A DNA stretch of 64,000 bases from Sulfitobacter sp. D7 (GCF_003611275.1 NZ_CP020694.1:1116001-1180000), one strand, 5' to 3'. Counted from the first letter of the stretch, positions 1 to 9,716 are shown. Notes: a model not told the origin generated them from the letters alone. Made by a program: numbers and translations.

Positions 1-1
1 G

Positions 2-886
2 ATCGCCAAGCTGCGCGCCACGGGCGGCGGTGGTTTCGACCTCGCCCAGCCTTCGCAAGACCGCATCATGGGCCCGCAGATGGAATTTGGCATCTACAAA
101 CCGATCGACGTCTCCAAGCTGAACAAAGAGCTTTTCATCACCTCCATGCTCGATTCGACCATGGCGAACACCACCGTGAACGGCGACGTCTACGGCGTGC
201 CGCATGTCTGGGGCACCTCCGGTCTGGTGATGAACACCGCCGAAGCGGGCGAGACGGTCAAGGATTACACCGACCTCTGCGCGCCGGAAGTGGCGGGTAA
301 GGTTTCTTACCGCCTCAAGCGTCCGACCCTGATCGGTTTCGCCTTCGCGATGGGCGAAGACCCCTTTGCCGCCTATGGCGACGAAGCCAAATACGCCGAG
401 ATCATGGGCAAGGTCGAAGCCAAGCTGATCGAATGCAAAGAGAACGTCAAAACCTACTGGGGTGGCGGTGATGAGCTGATGAACCTGCTGCGCTCGGGCG
501 AAGTGACCGCGTCGATGGCATGGGACACCGGCGGTTGGAAGCTGAACGACGACAACGCTGACCTGACCTTCGTGGCCCCGGCCTCGGGCGCTCTGGGCTG
601 GATCGACACCTTCGTTCTGCCCGCCAAAGGGCAGGCCGATGATGTGGCCTATGAGTGGATCAACTTTGTCATGCAGCCCGAAGTCGCGGCGATGATCACC
701 GCAGCGGCGGGCAACTTCACGGCCTCTGCCGGCGCGGATGAGTTTGCCGAAGACAGCCTGAAAGCCAAGTATCAGGCCAGCTTCCCGCAGGAAGCCATCG
801 ACAACATCAAATGGTATCCGCCGGTGCCTGCCGGTCTGGAAGCGATCGAAGGCGAAGTGCTGGACCGTGTCCAAGCTGCCAACTGA
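2..886 (+). CDS. ABC transporter substrate-binding protein, polyamine (PotD) type, 5'-truncated by the window edge
   Basis: Periplasmic binding component of a spermidine/putrescine-class importer. The reading frame is open from base 2, so the N-terminus and signal peptide lie outside the window; 294 residues are visible. The fold-family features seen are a mid-protein segment around YWGGGDELMNLLRSGEV, which matches the PotD/SBP family pattern for the ligand-binding lobe, and a C-terminal stretch ending WYPPVPAGLEAIEGEVLDR. It is followed by an ATPase and two permeases in the same direction, the usual PotDABC composition. The exact ligand (putrescine, spermidine, an opine or another amine) cannot be read from this fragment. 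Confidence 0.88.
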   Translation: MAKLRATGGGGFDLAQPSQDRIMGPQMEFGIYKPIDVSKLNKELFITSMLDSTMANTTVNGDVYGVPHVWGTSGLVMNTAEAGETVKDYTDLCAPEVAGKVSYRLKRPTLIGFAFAMGEDPFAAYGDEAKYAEIMGKVEAKLIECKENVKTYWGGGDELMNLLRSGEVTASMAWDTGGWKLNDDNADLTFVAPASGALGWIDTFVLPAKGQADDVAYEWINFVMQPEVAAMITAAAGNFTASAGADEFAEDSLKAKYQASFPQEAIDNIKWYPPVPAGLEAIEGEVLDRVQAAN

Positions 887-900
887 TATTTGACCCTACG

Positions 901-929
901 AGCGGCACCCTCATCCCGAGGGTGTCGCT
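901..929 (+). terminator. Intercistronic hairpin after the binding-protein gene
   Basis: AGCGGCACCCTC and GAGGGTGTCGCT form a 12-bp stem (one G-U pair) around a five-base loop, followed by TCTTTAT. It lies between the substrate-binding gene and the ATPase gene. In ABC importer operons such hairpins act as partial terminators or 3' stabilisers that keep binding protein in excess over membrane parts; that role is inferred here. Confidence 0.65.
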
Positions 930-947
930 TCTTTATACGGAATTCAC

Positions 948-2033
948 ATGACCCCTGATCTGGAATGCGTCGACCTCGTGAAGCGGTTCGGCGATACCAC
1001 CGCTGTTAACAACGTCTCCTTCACGGTGCCGCCGGGCAGTTTCTTCTCCATCCTCGGGCCTTCGGGCTGCGGCAAGACGACGATCATGCGGATGATCGCG
1101 GGGTTTCTTGACCCGACCTCGGGCGACATTTGGATCAAGGGCGGCTCAGTGCTCGACACGCCACCGAACAAGCGGCCCGTGAACATGGTGTTCCAACATC
1201 TGGCGCTTTTCCCGATGATGACGATTGCCGAGAATATCGGCTATGGCCTGCGCCGCCGCGGCATGGCCAAGGGAGAGATCGCGCGCAAAGTCGATGAGGC
1301 GCTCGACCGGATTGGCCTGCCGGGGATCGGCGCGCGCAAGGTGGATGAGCTTTCGGGCGGTCAGAAACAACGGGTCGCCATCGCGCGCTGCATGGTGTTG
1401 GAGCCTGACGTGCTGCTGCTGGATGAGCCGCTTGGTGCGCTGGACCTGAAACTGCGCGAGCATATGAAGGTTGAGCTGAAATCGCTGCAAGCCGCCTTTG
1501 ATACGACATTCGTCTATATCACTCACGATCAGTCCGAAGCCTTGGTGATGTCTGACCAGATCGCCGTCATGAGCAACGGGCAGTTTGAGCAGGTCGGCAA
1601 GGGGCAAGACCTCTACTACCGCCCCGAAACACCCTTCGTGGCAGGCTTCATCGGTGAATCAAACCGCTGGAAGGGCAAGATCGAGCGGGTTGAGGGCGAC
1701 GCGCTACAACTGCGCACCGACAGCGGACTGGCGATGCGGGCGACGGGCGCGGGCCTTGCCCAAGGCGCACGCGCCGAGATTTTCGTGCGGCCTGAATCCA
1801 TTCGTCTTGCCGCCAGCGCCGATGCGCTTGCAGGCTTTGACAATCAACTGACGGGCACGGTGACCGGCCTACTGTTCAACGGCGCGGCTTCGCGCGTGTT
1901 GGTGCAGGACGATGTTGGCGAAACGCTCGACGTGACCCTGCCGCAATCGGGGGAATTCTCAAACCTGAAACGCGGCGATGCGGTGCATATCGGCTGGGGT
2001 GCGGGGCAGGCGACCTGCTTTGGGGCCGCCTGA
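948..2033 (+). CDS. ABC transporter ATP-binding protein, PotA type
   Basis: ATPase subunit that powers the importer. Residues 37-45 are a Walker A loop (GPSGCGKTT), the LSGGQKQR signature and the Walker B segment LLLDEPLGALD follow, then the H-loop region ITHDQSEA. The C-terminal third (about 240-361) matches the TOBE domain of polyamine and sulfate importer ATPases. Length of 361 residues is normal. The stop overlaps the next start (TGATG), so it is translationally coupled to the first permease. Confidence 0.93.
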   Translation: MTPDLECVDLVKRFGDTTAVNNVSFTVPPGSFFSILGPSGCGKTTIMRMIAGFLDPTSGDIWIKGGSVLDTPPNKRPVNMVFQHLALFPMMTIAENIGYGLRRRGMAKGEIARKVDEALDRIGLPGIGARKVDELSGGQKQRVAIARCMVLEPDVLLLDEPLGALDLKLREHMKVELKSLQAAFDTTFVYITHDQSEALVMSDQIAVMSNGQFEQVGKGQDLYYRPETPFVAGFIGESNRWKGKIERVEGDALQLRTDSGLAMRATGAGLAQGARAEIFVRPESIRLAASADALAGFDNQLTGTVTGLLFNGAASRVLVQDDVGETLDVTLPQSGEFSNLKRGDAVHIGWGAGQATCFGAA

Positions 2034-2890
2034 TGCGCAGCCAATCCCGCATTACATTCTACCTGCTGCTGACGCCTTTGGTGCTCTGGCTGGGTCTGCT
2101 GATCATCATCCCGCATATCGACATGCTGCTGATTTCGCTGCGCGAGCGGATCAGCTTTGGCGTCTATGAAACCAGCTTAGCGCAATACGAAAAAGCGCTG
2201 ACCGAACCGCTGTATCTGCGGACCTTTTGGCGCACGGCGGTGATGTCGGTGCTGGCAACCGCGCTGACGCTGCTGATCGCTTTTCCGGTGTCTTATTACA
2301 TCGCCAAGATGGCGAAGGGGCGCTTGCAACAGGTGTTGTTCCTGCTCTGTCTGATCCCGTTCTATGTCTCTGAATTGGTGCGTACTTTCGGCTGGATGAT
2401 CCTGCTGCGCGAGACCGGTCTCGTCTCGAACCTGCTGCAATGGGTGGGTCTGGCGGATCGCCCGGTTGAGATGCTTTATACCGATGCCACGATGATGGTG
2501 GGGCTGGTCTATACCTCGATGCTCTTTATGGTGGTGCCGCTTGTCACCACGCTGGAAAGCCTCGACGACAGTGTGATTGAGGCGGGATATGATCTGGGCG
2601 GAAGCGGGCTTTCGGTCTTGCGGGAGATCATCATCCCCCACGCCATGCCCGGCATTGTCTCGGGCTGTATCGTGGTCTTCATGCTGAGTCTGGGGAACTA
2701 CCTGACGCCGACAATGCTGGGCGGCAAAGACAGCCTGTGGTTCACCGAAATGATCTATAACCAGTTCATCGTGCGCTCCAATTGGGAGCTTGGCGCCGCC
2801 TTTGGCTTTATGCTTCTGGTGCTGTCTTCGGTGATCGTCTGGGGGATGCTCTGGCTTACGGGCCGGACCCTCAAGGAAACGATGGGGTGA
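2033..2890 (+). CDS. ABC transporter permease, PotB type
   Basis: Inner-membrane permease of 285 residues with about six hydrophobic helices, the first at residues 8-30. The cytoplasmic EAA-like loop that docks on the ATPase is visible as EAGYDLGGSGLSVLREIIIP. It starts inside the stop codon of the ATPase gene and is followed after four bases by the second permease, so the three form one operon. Homology to the PotB/PotH group follows from the EAA loop, size and position. Confidence 0.92.
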   Translation: MRSQSRITFYLLLTPLVLWLGLLIIIPHIDMLLISLRERISFGVYETSLAQYEKALTEPLYLRTFWRTAVMSVLATALTLLIAFPVSYYIAKMAKGRLQQVLFLLCLIPFYVSELVRTFGWMILLRETGLVSNLLQWVGLADRPVEMLYTDATMMVGLVYTSMLFMVVPLVTTLESLDDSVIEAGYDLGGSGLSVLREIIIPHAMPGIVSGCIVVFMLSLGNYLTPTMLGGKDSLWFTEMIYNQFIVRSNWELGAAFGFMLLVLSSVIVWGMLWLTGRTLKETMG

Positions 2891-2894
2891 TCCA

Positions 2895-3746
2895 ATGATC
2901 CCGACAATCCCGCAATCGCGCAGCTTTCGCATCCTCTATGGCGGCTATGTGGCGCTGTTTTTTTTGTACCTGGCCCTGCCACTCACCGTGGTCGCGGTCT
3001 TTGCCTTCAACGACAGCCAGTTCCCCTCCCTCCCGTGGGAGGGGTTTACGTGGAATTGGTTCTTTGGCGAGGAGCGCCCGCAGATCGGCGTCTTTCATGA
3101 ACGCGGCATTCTGCGGTCGGTGGGCACCTCTGCTTTCGTGGCGCTTTGCGTGGCGATCATGTCGGTCTGCGTGGGCACGACGAACGCCTTTTTGTTCAAC
3201 CGCTATGAGTTTCGCGGCAAGGGGTTTCTCTATGTGTTGATGCTGCTGCCGCTGGTGATCCCCGGCATCGTGCTGGGCATCTCGGTGCTGGTGTTCTCAT
3301 CCACGCTGGCCAATGGCGTCTGGGACATGGCGCAGATCGACATTCAGGCGCTGCGCCCCGGTCTATTGTTGGTGATCTTGGGGCAGTTCAGCTTTATCAC
3401 TACCATCGCCACGCTCGTCATCTCGGCCCGCTTGCAGAAGTTCGACCGCACCTTGGAAGAGGCAGCACTGAACCTTGGTGCGGATCGTTTGACGGCGGTG
3501 CGCACAATCACGCTGCCGTTCCTCGCACCTGCGATGATTGGGGCGGTCGTGGTGGCGTTTCTCATGAGCTTTGAGAACTTCAACACCACGCTGATGCTGG
3601 TAGGCTCTGACGCGCCGCTGACTATCGCCATGTTCGATCGGTTGAAAGAAGGCTCAACCCCGTTGCTGAACGCCGTGTCGCTGTTGTTGATGCTGGGCTC
3701 GTCGCTTCTGGCGCTGATGGTGATCTTGTTTCAAAAACGAAGCTAA
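2895..3746 (+). CDS. ABC transporter permease, PotC type
   Basis: Second permease of the importer, 283 residues with about six transmembrane segments. The EAA loop reads EEAALNLGADRLTAVRTITLP, the pattern of PotC/PotI proteins. It is the last gene of the operon and a strong stem-loop follows immediately. Together with the upstream genes it gives a complete D-A-B-C importer, so the only missing piece is the N-terminus of the binding protein. Confidence 0.92.
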   Translation: MIPTIPQSRSFRILYGGYVALFFLYLALPLTVVAVFAFNDSQFPSLPWEGFTWNWFFGEERPQIGVFHERGILRSVGTSAFVALCVAIMSVCVGTTNAFLFNRYEFRGKGFLYVLMLLPLVIPGIVLGISVLVFSSTLANGVWDMAQIDIQALRPGLLLVILGQFSFITTIATLVISARLQKFDRTLEEAALNLGADRLTAVRTITLPFLAPAMIGAVVVAFLMSFENFNTTLMLVGSDAPLTIAMFDRLKEGSTPLLNAVSLLLMLGSSLLALMVILFQKRS

Positions 3747-3751
3747 GACCT

Positions 3752-3780
3752 CGGCAGGCCCGTGCTGGGCCTGCCGCTTT
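3752..3780 (+). terminator. Terminator hairpin of the polyamine-type ABC operon
   Basis: CGGCAGGCCC and GGGCCTGCCG form a perfect 10-bp stem with a GTGCT loop, followed by CTTTAGG. It sits directly after the last permease stop and just before the convergent gene ending at 3784, so it could serve both strands. The T-tract is short, so termination may be partial. Confidence 0.75.
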
Positions 3781-3783
3781 AGG

Positions 3784-4350
3784 CTAAAGCGCCCCGCGCA
3801 CCGCAAGACAAAACCTCTCTAACATATCCGCATCCTCGGCGAGGATGCGCCGCAGCGACCGAGGCAGTTCAAGCTGCACCCCCTCGCCAGAGCGGGTGCG
3901 GTTGCAGATGTTCGTCTCATGTACGCCGGGCAGGGTGGTGTTGGGCGCCGCGTCAAAGCCCGCGTCGCGCAGGGCCGCGCCGATGGCATCGCGTAGCGCC
4001 TCGGCACGCCCACCAAGCCAGACCGTTTCGGTGCCATCATCCTTGCGCCCATGGATCGCCACGGCCACCGTCGCCTCCGCCACAAGCTCCAACGCCTGCG
4101 GCTCGTCAAAGCGGTGCGAGGTGATGTGGAAATCCCCATGCGCCCCGGCCTTCAGCGCCTCGAACAGATAGTAGGAATAGTCGCTTCCCGCGATGGCCTC
4201 GGCGATCAGGCTGGTCTCAGGCTCAATCGTGCCGCCGTGGGGCGCCAGAATGATCACCGCGCTGCCGCGATCCTCGGCGCGGATGCGATAGTCGAGATCC
4301 GCTGTCATCTCGGCAGAGAGGTCGGCGAAATTGTCGAAACGATCTGTCAT
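3784..4350 (-). CDS. Poly-gamma-glutamate hydrolase-like protein (PF05908 family)
   Basis: A 188-residue protein that I match to the PF05908 family (gamma-PGA hydrolase, 'phage-related replication protein' in older annotation). These are Zn-dependent amidohydrolase-like folds related to formylglutamate hydrolase. Visible motifs: LAPHGGTIEPETS near residue 36 (His and Glu metal ligands), a central ITSHRFDE, AIHGRKD, and a C-terminal HETNICNR. There is no signal peptide. It stands alone, convergent with the ABC operon. The substrate in this organism is unknown; poly-gamma-glutamate hydrolysis is known only for a few members. Confidence 0.72.
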   Translation of the reverse strand: MTDRFDNFADLSAEMTADLDYRIRAEDRGSAVIILAPHGGTIEPETSLIAEAIAGSDYSYYLFEALKAGAHGDFHITSHRFDEPQALELVAEATVAVAIHGRKDDGTETVWLGGRAEALRDAIGAALRDAGFDAAPNTTLPGVHETNICNRTRSGEGVQLELPRSLRRILAEDADMLERFCLAVRGAL

Positions 4351-4386
4351 GGACTGGCTCCTATCAGTTGGGGGCAGGGGCGGCGC

Positions 4387-5322
4387 TTAAACGTCGAGCT
4401 TGCGCACCGTCTTGCTGATCCGCCCGTCTTTCCGCTCCAGAAGGACAATCTCACCGAATTCGATTTTCAGCCACTCGTCCCCGTCTTCGGTCAGCGGCTC
4501 TGACGCGAGTATGGCCGAGGTGGCCCCCCCCTCGGGGCAGGGGTCGATGTCGTAAGAATTCGCATGGTCCTCAAAATTCGCGCCGGTAAGGAGGTAGATC
4601 GGCTCAAGCAGCATCGAAAGGGGTAGGTCCTCCTCTCGCAGCTTTTCCCAATCGCCCGTCACATCGGTTTCGCCCTCATGGCCGCAGCCAAAGTTCACGC
4701 CGATGATCCGATCCGAACTGACAAGCGCGATCTTGAGTTTGGTCAGCGCCGCAAGATCGAGGTCGCGCGCGGCTTTGCAAATCACCTTCAGTAGTTTTTC
4801 AAACCCGCGCTGCACATCGTCATCGCTGTCGCCTTCCAGCAAGGACAGCAGCAGCACATAGAGAAATTCCGTATCCGTCGTGCCGCGCATCTGGGTGAGG
4901 TATTGATCTTTGCAATGGGGCAGGAGCTCACGTTGCAACTGCCGCCAATGGGGCAGGGCACCGTTCTGCGCGATGATCCACGGGGTATGGTCAAAGGAAA
5001 ACGGGTGGCAGTTTTCATCGGCCTGCACGACGCTGGCGTCATAAGAGGCCGCGCGGATATGCGACAGCATCGTATGGGCCTGCAGGCTGGGGATCAGGGT
5101 CTTGGCATTGTCGTCGTGAAAGGCCGCTTTGGGCCGGTGATAAAGCAGCGGCGCGTCGGGTTTCAGCAGATGCGCGCTCCAAGCGGCAAAGCCCCAACCG
5201 GCCAGTTGCAGGCTGGGGTGAAGTTCCGGATCAAGGCTCTGATTCAGCAGGCTGTTCTCAGGCGCAAGGAGCAGCGACTCGATTGGCAGTTCAGGTCCGA
5301 TATAGGCGAGGAAGCGGCACAT
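4387..5322 (-). CDS. Class II glutamine amidotransferase family protein (YafJ-like)
   Basis: The protein begins MCRFLAYIGP; Cys2, exposed after removal of Met1, is the N-terminal nucleophile of class II glutamine amidotransferases. A central stretch with SHIRAAS and NGALPHWRQL matches the glutaminase site that binds glutamine and activates water. At 311 residues it contains only the glutaminase-type domain, as in the YafJ/EgtC group, with no synthase partner fused or adjacent. The family is partly linked to gamma-glutamyl bond hydrolysis. Neighbours do not tell its substrate. A G-tract cluster lies 85-125 bases upstream of the start. Confidence 0.85.
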   Translation of the reverse strand: MCRFLAYIGPELPIESLLLAPENSLLNQSLDPELHPSLQLAGWGFAAWSAHLLKPDAPLLYHRPKAAFHDDNAKTLIPSLQAHTMLSHIRAASYDASVVQADENCHPFSFDHTPWIIAQNGALPHWRQLQRELLPHCKDQYLTQMRGTTDTEFLYVLLLSLLEGDSDDDVQRGFEKLLKVICKAARDLDLAALTKLKIALVSSDRIIGVNFGCGHEGETDVTGDWEKLREEDLPLSMLLEPIYLLTGANFEDHANSYDIDPCPEGGATSAILASEPLTEDGDEWLKIEFGEIVLLERKDGRISKTVRKLDV

Positions 5323-5406
5323 GGTTTTCCTTACTCTTGAGATATTTCAGCGGTTTCACGAAGGGTGTGAAGGGCTGAGATAGAGCGGTGCACGCGGAAA
5401 TCGACA

Positions 5407-5446
5407 GGGGGGCCGAACAGGGGGGGCGACAGGGGGCTTGCAGGGG
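5407..5446 (+). other. Candidate G-quadruplex motif
   Basis: Four runs of 6, 7, 5 and 5 guanines (5407-5412, 5420-5426, 5432-5436, 5442-5446) are separated by loops of 7, 5 and 5 bases. This meets the classical G-quadruplex pattern with long tracts. It lies in the 240-base gap between the amidotransferase start and the SH3-like lipoprotein stop. That gap holds no other feature I can support; the short minus-strand open frames across it look like noise. Confidence 0.5.
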
Positions 5447-5562
5447 GCGAATGCCCCACCCTGTCGACGACAGGCGCCGCCAACTGGGCTGGGGCGCGGT
5501 GGCTTGACCAAAGAGCGCCGCGGGCGGCATCAGATGCGCGCCACCCGCAGTCTGACCTATGA

Positions 5563-5850
5563 TCAAACGTCAGAGATATAGTCCGCCGAGACATAGCCCT
5601 GCACCTCTGGCGCATCGGCCAAGGACACCCGACACCAAAGCTGGCCAATCTCGGTCACGCAGTCGCGGCGGTTCAAGATGGTGCCATCGGGCAGCCCCAT
5701 GATGACCCCAAAATCTAGCCCGGGCCCTGACCGCAGCTTCAAAAGCTCATCCGGTCCGGTGCGGTGGACCATCACCTGATCGGCGGCGATGCCCGCACAA
5801 CCTGCGGCGAAAATAAGGGTGGAAACGGCTGCGAATGTGATCCTGCGCAT
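5563..5850 (-). CDS. Small SH3-like domain lipoprotein
   Basis: A 95-residue exported protein. The N-terminus MRRITFAAVSTLIFAAGC has a positive start, a hydrophobic core and a lipobox ending in Cys18. The rest fits one bacterial SH3 domain: LRSGPGLDFGVIMGLPDG carries the usual L-R-x-G-P-G pattern, followed by RRDCV, WCRVS and GYVSADYI. Such domains bind peptidoglycan or other wall ligands. It is probably monocistronic, between the amidotransferase gene and the histidine kinase. Confidence 0.78.
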   Translation of the reverse strand: MRRITFAAVSTLIFAAGCAGIAADQVMVHRTGPDELLKLRSGPGLDFGVIMGLPDGTILNRRDCVTEIGQLWCRVSLADAPEVQGYVSADYISDV

Positions 5851-5911
5851 GATCTGCCTCTCTTTTGTTTTCTCACGTCATAGATCGAAAACGGGGCTGA
5901 TCCTAGCCGCC

Positions 5912-8332
5912 TTATCCCGTAGGCTCTTTGCACTGCTCCAAGGCGCGTTTCAAAGAATGCTCGTCATAGGGTTTCATCAAGCTGACATAGCGCGAGGGCT
6001 CGGTCTCGCCTTCGGCATATTCTCGCGGATCGGCCCCAGAGGCGATGATAACCGCGATCTCGGGGCATAGTTGCGTGACGTGCTGCACCAGATCCATGCC
6101 AGAGCCGTCGGGCAGGCCGAGATCGGTGAACATGATGTCGAACCGCTCGGCCTCAAGGCTGCGTTCGGCGGCGGCGACGCTGTCGGCTTCGGTCACGGCA
6201 TAGCCCAGATCGGCAAGCATATCCGCGGTCGCCATGCTGATCAGCGCATCGTCTTCGACCAGCAAAATTTTAGGTGCGTCATCGGGGGCGCTGTGCGCGT
6301 CTTCCTGCGCCCCTTGGGCGGCATCGCTGCCGAATTGGCGAGAGAGAATCTCATGAATTTTCAGGGCCAGCCGCTCGCGGGTGTAGGGTTTGCTCAGCAG
6401 ATCGACCCCTTCGTCGAGCCGCCCGGCGTGGACAATCGCGTTCTGGGTATAGCCCGAAGTAAAGAGCACGCCGACATTCGGCAGATGCGCCTTGGTCTCG
6501 CGGGCAAGCTCGGGGCTGCGGATTTTGCCGGGCATGACCACATCGGTGAACAGCAGGTTGATCTTCACCCCGCTTTTGACGATTGCCAACGCGCTATCGG
6601 CATTCTCGGCGGTGAGCACGCCATAGCCAAGATCGCGCAGCTGATCGACGGCGGTCTCGCGCACGGCGGCGTCGTCTTCGACCACGAGGATCACCTCACC
6701 GCTGCCCGTGGGCGTTTCGGTGGTGGCAGGCAACGGGGCGCTTTCTTCCTGGCGCTGCGTGCGCGGCAGATAGACCCGCACGGTCGTGCCTTGGTTCTCT
6801 TCGCTGTAGAGTTTGATATGCCCGCCGGACTGTTTGATGAAGCCGTAAACCATGCTGAGGCCAAGCCCCGTGCCTTCGCCCGTGTCTTTGGTGGTGAAGA
6901 AGGGATCAAAGACCTTTTCCATGATCTCCGGTGCGATGCCTGCGCCGGTATCGGTGATCGCCAGCATGACATATTGGCCGGGGGCCACATTCGGGTGACT
7001 TTGGGCATAGGCGTCGTCAAGGGCGGCGTTGCCCACTTCGATTGTCAGCTTGCCATGGTGGGCCATCGCGTCGCGCGCATTGATCGCAAGGTTCAGGATC
7101 ACGTTTTCCAACTGCGCCGGATCGACAAGACAGTTCCACAGCCCGCCCGAGATCACCGTCTCGACCTCGATCCCTTCGCCAAGGGTGCGGCGCAACATGT
7201 CGTCCATGCCCCGCACCAATCGGCCAAGGTTTTGCGGCTTCGGCTCCAAGGGTTGCTGCCGCCCAAAGGCGAGCAGTTGCGCGGTCAGCTTTGCGCCGCG
7301 CGACACCCCCGCCATGGCGTTGTCGACAAACCGCCGCTTGGCGTCGACCTCGGCCAGTTCCTTTGACAAAAGCTGAAGGTTGCTGCCCACCACCTGAAGC
7401 AGGTTGTTGAAATCATGCGCGATGCCGCCAGTGAGTTGGCCCACGGCTTCCATCTTTTGCGCCTGTACCAACTGCGCCTCAAGCCGGTCCCGTTCGGCCA
7501 TGGCCTCTTCGACCTTGGTTTTCAGCGCGTTGCTGAACTCAAGCTCCGCATTGCGCGCGCGCAGTTCTTCGCGCAGATCGCGGACCTCAATCACTGTGCC
7601 CACGGTCTTTCCCGTCTCGTCTTTCATTGGCGAGGCGGTGAACCCTACGGGATAGAAGCTGCCGTCCTTATGGACAAAGGTTTCCTCACCCTGCGTCTGG
7701 TGGTTTTCCGGAAAAGCGCGGTCGATGGCGCAGTCTTCGATCGGGAAATGCCGCCCGTCGGGGTGGGTGTGGTGGATCACGTCATGCAGCGGTCTGTTGA
7801 CGGTTTCCTCGAATTTATAGCCGGTCAACTCTTCGGCTGCGCGGTTCATAAAGACGCATTGCTGTTTGTCGTCCATCATGAAGATGGCCATCGTGGTGTT
7901 GCTCAGGATCGCGTCCAGCCGGGCCGAGACTTTGGTCAGCGCCGCGTTGGTCTCTTTCTGTTTGGTGATGTCCTGAATGGCCGCATAAAGGACCTTTTCG
8001 CCTTCGGTTGAGATCAGCTGCAAATGGGTCAGAACGCAATACCGCGAGCCGTCCTTGCGCTGGTGGACCGTCTCATATTCAATCGTTGTCGTCTTGCCGT
8101 TGATCAGCGGCTCGACGAGGTCCAGAAACGCCTCGCGCGTCAGTTCGGGCTTGATGTCCCACGCCGCCATGCCGCGCAGCTCTTCCATCGAATAGCCAAG
8201 GTTCTCCCGCGCGCCGCGATTGGCGAGGGTGAAGGTAAAGTCTTCGACTGAAAACAGGTAAACTTCGCTTGCCGCGTCTTCGACGATCTGCCCAAGGCGA
8301 TCGCTCGCCAATCTCAATGCTTCTTGCACCAT
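5912..8332 (-). CDS. Hybrid sensor histidine kinase with two PAS and two receiver domains
   Basis: An 806-residue soluble two-component hybrid. Two PAS domains lie at about residues 15-125 and 140-255. A coiled linker follows, then the dimerization helix with phospho-acceptor His306 in GGIAHDFNN. Next come an HATPase domain with NLAINARDA and [10 protein letters not shown], a first receiver (FTDVVMPG) and a second receiver (FTDLGLPDG). No membrane segment is seen, so it senses a cytoplasmic cue through PAS. I chose the start at 8332 because GAGGAAA precedes it; a longer frame reaches 8437 without a ribosome site. No DNA-binding regulator is adjacent. Confidence 0.9.
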   Translation of the reverse strand: MVQEALRLASDRLGQIVEDAASEVYLFSVEDFTFTLANRGARENLGYSMEELRGMAAWDIKPELTREAFLDLVEPLINGKTTTIEYETVHQRKDGSRYCVLTHLQLISTEGEKVLYAAIQDITKQKETNAALTKVSARLDAILSNTTMAIFMMDDKQQCVFMNRAAEELTGYKFEETVNRPLHDVIHHTHPDGRHFPIEDCAIDRAFPENHQTQGEETFVHKDGSFYPVGFTASPMKDETGKTVGTVIEVRDLREELRARNAELEFSNALKTKVEEAMAERDRLEAQLVQAQKMEAVGQLTGGIAHDFNNLLQVVGSNLQLLSKELAEVDAKRRFVDNAMAGVSRGAKLTAQLLAFGRQQPLEPKPQNLGRLVRGMDDMLRRTLGEGIEVETVISGGLWNCLVDPAQLENVILNLAINARDAMAHHGKLTIEVGNAALDDAYAQSHPNVAPGQYVMLAITDTGAGIAPEIMEKVFDPFFTTKDTGEGTGLGLSMVYGFIKQSGGHIKLYSEENQGTTVRVYLPRTQRQEESAPLPATTETPTGSGEVILVVEDDAAVRETAVDQLRDLGYGVLTAENADSALAIVKSGVKINLLFTDVVMPGKIRSPELARETKAHLPNVGVLFTSGYTQNAIVHAGRLDEGVDLLSKPYTRERLALKIHEILSRQFGSDAAQGAQEDAHSAPDDAPKILLVEDDALISMATADMLADLGYAVTEADSVAAAERSLEAERFDIMFTDLGLPDGSGMDLVQHVTQLCPEIAVIIASGADPREYAEGETEPSRYVSLMKPYDEHSLKRALEQCKEPTG

Positions 8333-8520
8333 TTTCCTCAAGCTTGTCGGTCGTTGGACCCGGCTAAATTCAACCTGCAAGTTGCAGGGTATATGTAACC
8401 TAGTCTTATGAAGCGGCAAGACGAGCGCAAGAAGCACATTCTTTCAAGGGGCGGGTTTTTGCGCAGAAAAACGCGGGCCAGCACCCGCCAAGATTGGCGG
8501 ATGCCGGAGAGGATGAGAGG

Positions 8521-9669
8521 CTACGCGACGCGGTGGCCCATGGCATAGACCGACCGCAGGATCGGCGCATCTTTCATCACCTCGAACAGGATCAGATCGG
8601 CCCGCGCACCCAAGGCGATCTCGCCCCGGTCGGTCAGGCCTACGTGATGCGCGGGCGTGCGGGTGACGGTCGCCAGCCCCCGCGCCATATCGCCCCAAAG
8701 ATTGCCCAGTTGCACCGCCCCCAACAGCAGGGCCGCGGGGACATAGTCAGACGACAGAATATCGAGCAGATCCAGTTCCGCCAATTCCTTTGCCGCCACA
8801 TTGCCCGAATGCGACCCGCCGCGCACGAGGTTCGGCGCGCCCATGATCGTTGCGATGTCTTGGGCGTGACAGGCCTCTGCCGCCGCGCGGGTGGTGGGGA
8901 ATTCGGCCAAGCGCACGCCGTGGGCGTGGCTGGTCGCGACCTGCTCGGCTGTGGTGTCATCGTGGCTCGCCAGTGCGGCGCCATAATGCGCGGCGGCTGC
9001 CACGGCTGCCGCCTCATGTTTCGCGCCCAGCCGTTCTTGCAGCCCATGTAGGAAGGTGACGTAATCGCCGAAATCCTCACGCGGCAGACCGTTTTTGCCG
9101 CAGACGTAATCCTCGAATTTTTGCACATCGCGGAATTGCCGCTGGCCGGGGGTGTGGTCCATCAGGCTGACAATGCCGACTTTGTCGTCGGGGCCAAACT
9201 CGGCCAGTTCTTCCTCCAGCGTTTCCGAACAGATCTCGGCCCGCAGGTGAATATGGTGGCTGATCGCCAGCGCCCCGCTGTCGCGCATCATCAGGATTTC
9301 ATCGGCCATGTCGCGGGCATATTTGCCATAGCGCTTGCGTCCCGCGTCCGACAGGATCGACCCCACCCGGATCGCGTCGAAAACCGTGGTGATCCCGGTG
9401 CCCGCCAACTCGCGGTCATGGGCGATGATCGCCGCGCGGTGCGGCCAGTCGACCTTGGGGCGCGGTTTCATATGGCGCTCAAGGTTGTCGGTGTGCAGTT
9501 CCACCAGACCGGGGGCGAGGTAGCGGCCTGCGCAATCGACCGCCCCCTGTGGCACGGCGGTGCCTTCGGCGATATCGGCGATCACCCCGTCGCGCAGCAC
9601 CACGCTGCCGGGGATTACCGCATCGGGCAGAATGATTTTGGCATTGGCGAGAATGGTTTCTTTTGTCAT
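8521..9669 (-). CDS. phnM: Alpha-D-ribose 1-methylphosphonate 5-triphosphate diphosphatase PhnM
   Basis: PhnM removes pyrophosphate from ribose 1-alkylphosphonate 5-triphosphate, giving the substrate of C-P lyase. The 382-residue protein is an amidohydrolase-fold enzyme: the metal-binding LVELHTDNLERH lies near residue 52, with later SHDDTT and HSGNVA segments. The start at 9669 gives MTKETILANA and the family's usual length; the open frame reaches further but through unrelated sequence. It is separated from phnN by a gene on the opposite strand, so it does not simply continue the phnG-N operon. Only 47 bases separate its start from that divergent gene. Confidence 0.93.
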   Translation of the reverse strand: MTKETILANAKIILPDAVIPGSVVLRDGVIADIAEGTAVPQGAVDCAGRYLAPGLVELHTDNLERHMKPRPKVDWPHRAAIIAHDRELAGTGITTVFDAIRVGSILSDAGRKRYGKYARDMADEILMMRDSGALAISHHIHLRAEICSETLEEELAEFGPDDKVGIVSLMDHTPGQRQFRDVQKFEDYVCGKNGLPREDFGDYVTFLHGLQERLGAKHEAAAVAAAAHYGAALASHDDTTAEQVATSHAHGVRLAEFPTTRAAAEACHAQDIATIMGAPNLVRGGSHSGNVAAKELAELDLLDILSSDYVPAALLLGAVQLGNLWGDMARGLATVTRTPAHHVGLTDRGEIALGARADLILFEVMKDAPILRSVYAMGHRVA

Positions 9670-9689
9670 GTGAACGTCACGCTTGTTGC

Positions 9690-9703
9690 GCATCCATGGA
9701 TGC
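9690..9703. promoter_or_regulatory. Perfect 14-bp palindrome between divergent phnM and DUF1045 gene
   Basis: GCATCCATGGATGC is an exact inverted repeat in the 47-base gap between the phnM start (9669) and the DUF1045 start (9717). Its position makes it a candidate operator or promoter-overlapping site. It does not resemble the TGTCTA half-sites upstream of phnG, so a different regulator would be needed. Confidence 0.35.
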
Positions 9704-9716
9704 AGGGAGAAGATGA

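Noticed and set aside
5323..5562. Short minus-strand frames (91 and 105 codons) in the gap before the amidotransferase gene
   Set aside because: They cross the G-tract cluster, are Pro/Arg-rich and have neither a ribosome site nor family features.
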